From: Cohnella pontilimi
GTDB taxonomy: Bacteria > Bacillota > Bacilli > Paenibacillales > Paenibacillaceae
NCBI RefSeq assembly: GCF_005049045.1
Contig: NZ_SUPK01000001.1
Coordinates: forward strand, 496,001-560,000
DNA length: 64,000 bases
Reading direction: 5' to 3'
Of this stretch, positions 59,269-64,000 are shown in pieces (the stretch's first letter is position 1; each line of letters opens with the position of its first letter). The position numbers were made by a program, and so were the translations under genes. The notes below the pieces were generated by a model. It had not been told where the DNA came from. It searched no databases and saw only the letters and a list, made by a program, of their open reading frames with translations.

Positions 59269-60426
59269 TTAACACACCGGCTCCGGCAGCTCAACCGGCA
59301 TCCCAAGCACACGATAATAAATTTCTTCATACTTCTTGCTGATGACGGCATCGCAAAATTCCGTCCGGGCCCGTTTCAAGCACGCTTCCCGGAATGCCGC
59401 ATACTTTTTCTGATCCTTCAATAACTCCACCGCGTAGGCGGCCATTTCGTCCGTGGCTCCGATCGGCGCCAGATACCCGGTCACCCCATGCTGGACGAGC
59501 TCGGGAATTCCTCCGGCCTGCGATCCGATGGTTGGAACTCCGCAAGCCATCGCTTCCAGCGCCACCAGGCCGAAGCTTTCTTTCTCCGAAGGCAGCAGCA
59601 TGAGATCCGCAATAGATACTACCTGCGCCACATCGTCCTGTTTCCCTAAAAAATGCACGCGGTGCGTTAAGCCCATATTGGCAATTTTGTTCTGCAGCTT
59701 CGGAAGATCCGGCCCTTCTCCGACCAGCAGCAGCTTGACAGGCACTTGCTCGTTCACTTTGGCGAAAATGTCGACGACATCCATCGTGCGCTTCACGGGC
59801 CGGAAATTCGAAATGTGCATGAGCACCTTCTCGTGAGGTTCCGCGAAGTCGCAGCGAAGATCCGTGCATTCTCTCGGATAATAAATTCGCTTGTCGACGA
59901 AATTGTAGGTCAAATCAATCGGTTCCGAAATGTCCAGCAGCTCCCGCGTTTCCTTGATCAGATCGTTGCTGACCGCGGTTACCGCATCACTCTCCCGTAT
60001 GCCGAGACGGATAATGTCCTTCAGCGTCTCATCTTGCGCCAGAACCGTAATATCCGTGCCGTGAAGCGTGGTGACAACCTTCAGCCGGTTCCCGGACATT
60101 TGCTTGGCCAAATAGGCGCAGATGGCATGCGGAACCGCGTAGTGAACGTGTAGAATATCCAAGCCCTGCAGCTGCGCGACTTGATGCATTTTGCTGGCGA
60201 GCGAAAGATCGTATGGAGGATAACGGAATACATAATAATCGGACACTTCCACCTCATGATAAAAAATGTTGCGGTGGAATTTGCCGAGCCGGAACGGGAT
60301 GCTGTTGGTGATAAAATGAATTTCGTGGCCTTTTTCGGCCAATATTTTGCCGAGTTCCGTGGCTACCACGCCGGAACCCCCCAGTGACGGATAACAAGTA
60401 ATGCCGATCTTCAGTGGCCGATTCAT
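59269..60426 (-). CDS. bshA: N-acetyl-alpha-D-glucosaminyl L-malate synthase
   Basis: GT4 glycosyltransferase (385 aa), first step of bacillithiol synthesis from UDP-GlcNAc and malate. Marks are ITCYPSLGGSGVVATELG, DILHVHYAVPHAI, HISNFRPVKR, and the donor-site EKESFGLVALEAMACG. The second pathway gene, bshB1, lies 123 bases upstream; bshC is not in the window. Confidence 0.95.
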   Translation of the reverse strand: MNRPLKIGITCYPSLGGSGVVATELGKILAEKGHEIHFITNSIPFRLGKFHRNIFYHEVEVSDYYVFRYPPYDLSLASKMHQVAQLQGLDILHVHYAVPHAICAYLAKQMSGNRLKVVTTLHGTDITVLAQDETLKDIIRLGIRESDAVTAVSNDLIKETRELLDISEPIDLTYNFVDKRIYYPRECTDLRCDFAEPHEKVLMHISNFRPVKRTMDVVDIFAKVNEQVPVKLLLVGEGPDLPKLQNKIANMGLTHRVHFLGKQDDVAQVVSIADLMLLPSEKESFGLVALEAMACGVPTIGSQAGGIPELVQHGVTGYLAPIGATDEMAAYAVELLKDQKKYAAFREACLKRARTEFCDAVISKKYEEIYYRVLGMPVELPEPVC

Positions 60427-60549
60427 CGGGATTCCTCCATTTCGGAATTCGGCTTGCCTGTCGGCAGGCCGTCTTCACGCGCGGCTTAACTGTATTGTAT
60501 TCCCTAATGGCTTGCTTTCTTGCCACAACTTGCGAGTCGCAAGACCGGG

Positions 60550-61260
60550 CTACAACAGATCCAGCTTCACGGCCCCTTTGGGGATGAATCCTTCCGCATA
60601 CGCGACCCGGTGCGGCTGGCCGAAAAGCTTATCTCTCGCCGCGACGTTTTCGAGGTAGCCGCGGGTCAGCGGAGTTTCCACCCAGTCCGGCTGATGGCCG
60701 ACAGGCTCAAATTGCGAGCGGAACGCGCGCAGCGCAGCCATTTTTTGCTCCTGTACATCGCCGATATCCACGATGATTCCCGGCGCATGCATATCGTTAA
60801 TGAAGTAAAAGTAAAGCATCTCCACCGCCCATGCCGGCTCTTCCGGCATATATCTCCGCAATTTGGCGTTAAACACGGCTTCCTCCGCCATGCGGCTGCA
60901 GTTCATATGGTCGGGATGGCGGTCGATAAAATAAGGAGCGAATACGAGGCGCGGACGGTACTTCCGGATAACCGACACCATTTTGTCGAGCTGTTCCGGA
61001 ACGGACGCCAGGCGCCGGTCGGGCAGTCCGAGATTTTCCCGGACGGTCAGTCCCAGCAAACGGCTCGCTTCCGCGGCTTCGCGCTGCCTTGTTTCGACGT
61101 CCCCGTTCGACGACATCTCGGCATACGTAAGATCGATCAGCCCGACCTTGTTTCCGGCACGTATGTGCTTGATGATGGTTCCGCCCATTCCGATTTCGGC
61201 ATCGTCCGGATGGGCCGCGAACACTAGCAGATCGAGCTTGAGCACTTGTTCCCCGCTCAT
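60550..61260 (-). CDS. bshB1: Bacillithiol biosynthesis deacetylase BshB1
   Basis: Zinc LmbE/PIG-L-family deacetylase (236 aa) that removes the acetyl group from GlcNAc-malate. The zinc motif is [14 protein letters not shown], with a later His in [14 protein letters not shown]. The ATG overlaps the mgsA stop as ATGA. BshB1 rather than BshB2 is indicated by its position beside bshA and mgsA. Confidence 0.94.
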   Translation of the reverse strand: MSGEQVLKLDLLVFAAHPDDAEIGMGGTIIKHIRAGNKVGLIDLTYAEMSSNGDVETRQREAAEASRLLGLTVRENLGLPDRRLASVPEQLDKMVSVIRKYRPRLVFAPYFIDRHPDHMNCSRMAEEAVFNAKLRRYMPEEPAWAVEMLYFYFINDMHAPGIIVDIGDVQEQKMAALRAFRSQFEPVGHQPDWVETPLTRGYLENVAARDKLFGQPHRVAYAEGFIPKGAVKLDLL

Positions 61261-61679
61261 TTGTCGACCCCGGGTTTATATTTGTGAACCAATTCCCGCC
61301 AAGCAAAATCGCCGCGTTCCAGCGCTTTGACGAGAAGCTCGGCGGTGGCGACATTAGTGGCGAGCGGAATTCCCTGCACGTCGCATAGCCGCAAAAGCGC
61401 AGTGATATCCGGCTCGTGAGGCTGCGCCATCAGCGGGTCTCTCAGGAAAATGATCAAATCGATCAGATTTTCGGCGACCAACGCGCCGATTTGCTGGTCT
61501 CCCCCAAGCGGCCCGGACATGAAGCGATGGACGGACAAGTCCGTCGCGTCCATGATGCGCTGTCCGGTCGTGCCCGTGGCATACAATTTATGAGGCTTAA
61601 GCACGTGCTCATAGGCGATGACGAAATTGACCATTTCGTCTTTTTTACGATCGTGTGCGATTAATGCGATCTCCAACAT
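61257..61679 (-). CDS. mgsA: Methylglyoxal synthase
   Basis: Converts dihydroxyacetone phosphate to methylglyoxal; 140 aa. Marks are [40 protein letters not shown] with the catalytic Asp, and [17 protein letters not shown]. Bacillithiol made by the next genes helps detoxify methylglyoxal, which gives the neighbourhood a functional logic. Confidence 0.96.
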   Translation of the reverse strand: MLEIALIAHDRKKDEMVNFVIAYEHVLKPHKLYATGTTGQRIMDATDLSVHRFMSGPLGGDQQIGALVAENLIDLIIFLRDPLMAQPHEPDITALLRLCDVQGIPLATNVATAELLVKALERGDFAWRELVHKYKPGVDK

Positions 61680-61715
61680 GAGCTAGACTGCTCCTCTCCG
61701 TCATGGCGCAACTGT

Positions 61716-62519
61716 TTAATCCAGGAAATGCTCAAAACCGTACACCATACCGGTAGCGGTCATCACTTTATGGATCGCCGTATTGACACCCGGCATGTAT
61801 CCCGCCCGGTCGTACGAATCGTGCCGGATTTTGAGCGTTTGGCCGAAAGCGCCGAAAATGACTTCCTGCTGTGCGAATACGCCCGGCAAGCGGACGCTAT
61901 GTATGCGAAAACCGTTATAATAACCGCCGCGGGCACCCTCGATTACTTCTTCTTCGTTCGGGTTGCCTTGCCGAATTTCCTCGCGGGACCCGGCGATCCA
62001 TTCCGCCGTTTTGATCGACGTGCCGGAAGGCGCGTCCAATTTTTGGTCGCCGTGGTATTCTATGATTTCCACATGGGGAAAATATTTCGCAGCCATCGAC
62101 GAGAACTTCATCATCAAAATCGCCCCGATGCTGAAGTTCGGCGCGATGAGTCCACCGATGCCCCGGTCACGGCACTGCTTGTCCAATTCGGCAATTTGCT
62201 CCGGCGTAAATCCGGTCGTGCCCATAATCGGCCGCACGCCGTGCGCAATGGCCGTCTCCGCGTTCGGCATTGCCGCCTTCGGGCTGGTGAAATCGACCAG
62301 CACGTCAGGGCGGGAAGCCGCGAGCGCCTCCGAAAGATCGGATGAAACCGTAACACCGGTATCGGGTTTGCCGACCAGACTGCCGGCATCGACCGGGCCA
62401 GCCGAGCGGGCGACCGCCGCGGCCAGCTGAAGTCCCGGATCTTCCAACACCATTCGGACGACTTCCCGGCCAATTCGGCCGGTGGCGCCCGCAACCGCCA
62501 CTTTAATTCGTTCGGACAA
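61716..62519 (-). CDS. dapB: 4-hydroxy-tetrahydrodipicolinate reductase
   Basis: Lysine and diaminopimelate pathway reductase of 267 aa. The nucleotide-binding loop is VAVAGATGRIGREVV; FTSPKAAMPN and the substrate loop DQKLDAPSGTSIKTAEW are present. The paired His usually seen before that loop is HG here (IEYHGD). I choose TTG 62519, behind AGGTGATTTCA, which gives the length of the Bacillus enzyme as I recall it; the ATG at 62579 would overlap the TPR gene by 55 bases. Confidence 0.94.
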   Translation of the reverse strand: MSERIKVAVAGATGRIGREVVRMVLEDPGLQLAAAVARSAGPVDAGSLVGKPDTGVTVSSDLSEALAASRPDVLVDFTSPKAAMPNAETAIAHGVRPIMGTTGFTPEQIAELDKQCRDRGIGGLIAPNFSIGAILMMKFSSMAAKYFPHVEIIEYHGDQKLDAPSGTSIKTAEWIAGSREEIRQGNPNEEEVIEGARGGYYNGFRIHSVRLPGVFAQQEVIFGAFGQTLKIRHDSYDRAGYMPGVNTAIHKVMTATGMVYGFEHFLD

Positions 62520-62524
62520 TGAAA

Positions 62525-63070
62525 TCACCTGTTTCTTATCGTAGTAGGCCGTAATTGCGATCGAACCCAGCTGCGCCATTCGGCTCTCGTTTGCTCCAGC
62601 AGCCGTTGCGCTTCCGCCAACTGGGGATCGAGCCGCAGCGCATCCTGGAAATACGCGACAGCGCCCCGGTAATCTTCCTGCATCCGGCAGGCTAGCCCCA
62701 GCAGCAGCTTCGCTTCGACAGCCAGCGGATCCAGCGCGTCCGCATCCGACAACAGCTTTTTCGCTTGGTCCGGATCGGGGATCTCACCCTCGAGAAGTGT
62801 GCGCGCTTCAGCAATGAGCCGCTTGGCCTCAATCGATTGGCTGTTCAAAGTGTAATCCAGGTTTTCGGGATCCAGTTCGACAGCGCGTTTCGCATAAGCT
62901 GCGGCCAATGTCAATTTTCCGCTTCTCGCGCATGTGATGGACGCTTTATAATAAAAAGACGCGTTGTCCGGCTCCTGCTCGATCGCCTGCTGAAAGCAGT
63001 GGATCGCGGATTCGAAATCTCCGCGAAAAATAGCGTCGTAAGCCTGTCGGAGATACGTGTCCCCGTGCAT
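62525..63070 (-). CDS. TPR-repeat protein upstream of dapB
   Basis: Helical protein of 181 aa with at least three tetratricopeptide units: LRQAYDAIFRGDFESAIHCF, FYYKASITCARSGKLTLAAA, and LLGLACRMQEDYRGAVAYFQ. Units end in the usual DP or EP turn (EQEPDN, ELDPEN, RLDPQL). It lies 51 bases after ypjD and 5 bases before dapB. The ATG at 63070 follows AGGAGG by 9 bases. Function unknown. Confidence 0.78.
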   Translation of the reverse strand: MHGDTYLRQAYDAIFRGDFESAIHCFQQAIEQEPDNASFYYKASITCARSGKLTLAAAYAKRAVELDPENLDYTLNSQSIEAKRLIAEARTLLEGEIPDPDQAKKLLSDADALDPLAVEAKLLLGLACRMQEDYRGAVAYFQDALRLDPQLAEAQRLLEQTRAEWRSWVRSQLRPTTIRNR

Positions 63071-63121
63071 GCTGACCACCCTCCTTTCGTTCTCGTCCGG
63101 GGATGGTACAGCATATGAAAG

Positions 63122-63490
63122 CTACGCGCGCTCGGTGTCCTTCTTTGTCCAGCGGTCCGCATCGCGCGTGTTGAATTTGTGCATGACCCTATTATGGGCT
63201 TCGGTCAAATCGATCCCCAAAGCATTGGCGAAGCAAAGGACGATAAATAATACGTCGCCCAGTTCCATTTCAATGGAGTTTTCCGCCTCATCCTTTTTTT
63301 TCGGCTTTTCTCCGAAGCGGTGGTTCACTTCCCGCGCGAGCTCGCCCACTTCTTCCGTCATCCGGGCCAGCATAGACAGGGGAGAAAAATAGCCTTCCTT
63401 AAACTGCGATATGTAAGCGTCGACCTCGCGCTGAATATCGGCGAGCGATTTCTCGGCAAGGTTTAGACTGGCGATACGGGATTCTCCCAT
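63122..63490 (-). CDS. ypjD: MazG-like nucleotide pyrophosphohydrolase (YpjD type)
   Basis: All-alpha NTP pyrophosphatase-fold protein of 122 aa. The metal site is ARMTEEVGELAREV plus IEMELGDVLFIVLCFA, the ExxE...ExxD pattern of MazG-like enzymes. The substrate is unknown, though family members remove aberrant nucleotides. It is the first gene of the dapB-bsh-cca-birA cluster and divergent from a YitT-family gene, as ypjD neighbours ypjC in Bacillus. Confidence 0.9.
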   Translation of the reverse strand: MGESRIASLNLAEKSLADIQREVDAYISQFKEGYFSPLSMLARMTEEVGELAREVNHRFGEKPKKKDEAENSIEMELGDVLFIVLCFANALGIDLTEAHNRVMHKFNTRDADRWTKKDTERA

Positions 63491-63596
63491 GCTTCGCTCC
63501 CTTTCCGTCAGTTTATTCCTATGTTAGCCTAAGATGTTGTCGAAAACAAATCCATTTTTCCGCCCCAACCGGCCATCCCGAGGAGGATCTTCACCT

Positions 63597-64000
63597 GTGA
63601 ACAACCAACGGTTTTGGAACGCCGCCCGCACCTGGAGCCTGCTGGCACTAGGCACGGCGCTATACGCTTTCGGCCTGCAATATTTTATTTTGCCGAATTT
63701 GCTCATGGAAGGCGGTGTCACCGGCATTTCGGTGCTACTGAATTACGCGGCAAACATTCCGGTTTCGATTTCAACGCTCGTGCTCAACGTGCCCCTCTTC
63801 CTGATCGGGTGGCGCCAACTCGGCCGCGGAGCCATGGTCTATACGGTCGGCGGCATCGTCCTTTTGTCCGTGGTTTTGTGGATTCTGGAGCAAGGCGTGG
63901 CCATGGGCTGGTTCGTTCCTTTTACGACAGAGCACGATTTCATTTTGGTCGTGCTTTATGCCGGCGTTACACTGGGTGCGGGACTCGGTCTTGTGTTCCG
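63597..64000 (+). CDS. YitT-family membrane protein (5' part only)
   Basis: Begins at GTG 63597 with AGGAGG 10 bases upstream and runs off the right edge after 134 codons. The visible part has three to four hydrophobic segments with the family pattern: SLLALGTALYAFGLQYFILP, LMEGGVTGISVLLNYA, STLVLNVPLFLIGW and VLYAGVTLGAGLGLVF. It resembles Bacillus YpjC/YitT, whose C-terminal DUF2179 domain would lie outside the window. Function is not established. Confidence 0.88.
   Translation, partial: MNNQRFWNAARTWSLLALGTALYAFGLQYFILPNLLMEGGVTGISVLLNYAANIPVSISTLVLNVPLFLIGWRQLGRGAMVYTVGGIVLLSVVLWILEQGVAMGWFVPFTTEHDFILVVLYAGVTLGAGLGLVF

Noticed and set aside
1..64000. CRISPR array, rRNA, tRNA, transposase or phage genes
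   Set aside because: No regularly spaced repeats, no rRNA or tRNA-like segment, and no transposase, integrase or phage structural motif was seen in any likely coding frame.

Overview
The window is a gene-dense, GC-rich chromosomal segment of a Gram-positive Bacillales bacterium, most likely Paenibacillaceae (Paenibacillus/Cohnella type). The reasons are the bacillithiol genes bshA and bshB1, a Bacillus-like order of ypjD-dapB-mgsA-bshB1-bshA-cca-birA-panBCD-dinG, a T-box leader, a two-headed dynamin (DynA type), Rex, an S-layer-homology protein, strong AGGAGG ribosome sites and frequent GTG/TTG starts. No rRNA, tRNA, CRISPR array, insertion sequence or prophage gene was seen. Most genes lie on the minus strand. 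All identifications come from reading the sequence; no database search was run.

Layout. 1-8,100: 5' part of parE, an ABC-2 exporter pair with a lipase-like SGNH hydrolase, and a heterodimeric ABC exporter with one degenerate ATP site. 8,133-12,499: dynA and nth. 12,574-17,073: an SLH surface protein and a secreted amidase. 17,115-20,172: leuCD and a divergent LysR regulator. 20,298-22,427: mtnU and mtnE (methionine salvage), divergent. 22,419-31,486: a six-gene minus-strand operon coding for an HPt-REC-REC protein, a membrane-anchored HEAT protein, a processive GT2 glycan synthase, a membrane-anchored glycosidase-like protein, a lone receiver and a hybrid histidine kinase. This is the most unusual locus in the window.

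31,508-37,821: a T-box leader, proB-proA-proC, and then mtnW-mtnX-mtnB only 23 bases downstream, so a probable proline-sensing leader may also control half of a methionine-salvage pathway. 37,824-39,806: a small stress-type cluster (ArsR, SRPBCC, a DoxX remnant), a DUF2500 protein and an intergenic repeat cluster. 39,845-44,157: hbd-like, ackA, asnS and dnaD. 44,168-45,924: an ECF sigma factor and its probable membrane anti-sigma factor. 45,987-48,218: an FtsH-type protease without its outer domain, paired with a separate membrane-anchored protein. 48,353-56,658: panB-panC-panD-TPR-dinG-rex-mtaD-tseB. 56,675-63,490: ypjD-TPR-dapB-mgsA-bshB1-bshA-cca-birA. 63,597-64,000: 5' part of a YitT-family gene on the plus strand.

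How the parts connect. Methionine-salvage genes occur in three places (mtnU/mtnE, mtnWXB and mtaD), and mtnA, mtnK and mtnD are not in the window. Surface functions recur: SLH protein, amidase, TseB, dynamin, the glycan synthase operon and the ECF system. Many neighbours overlap by ATGA or TAATG, which points to long translationally coupled operons.
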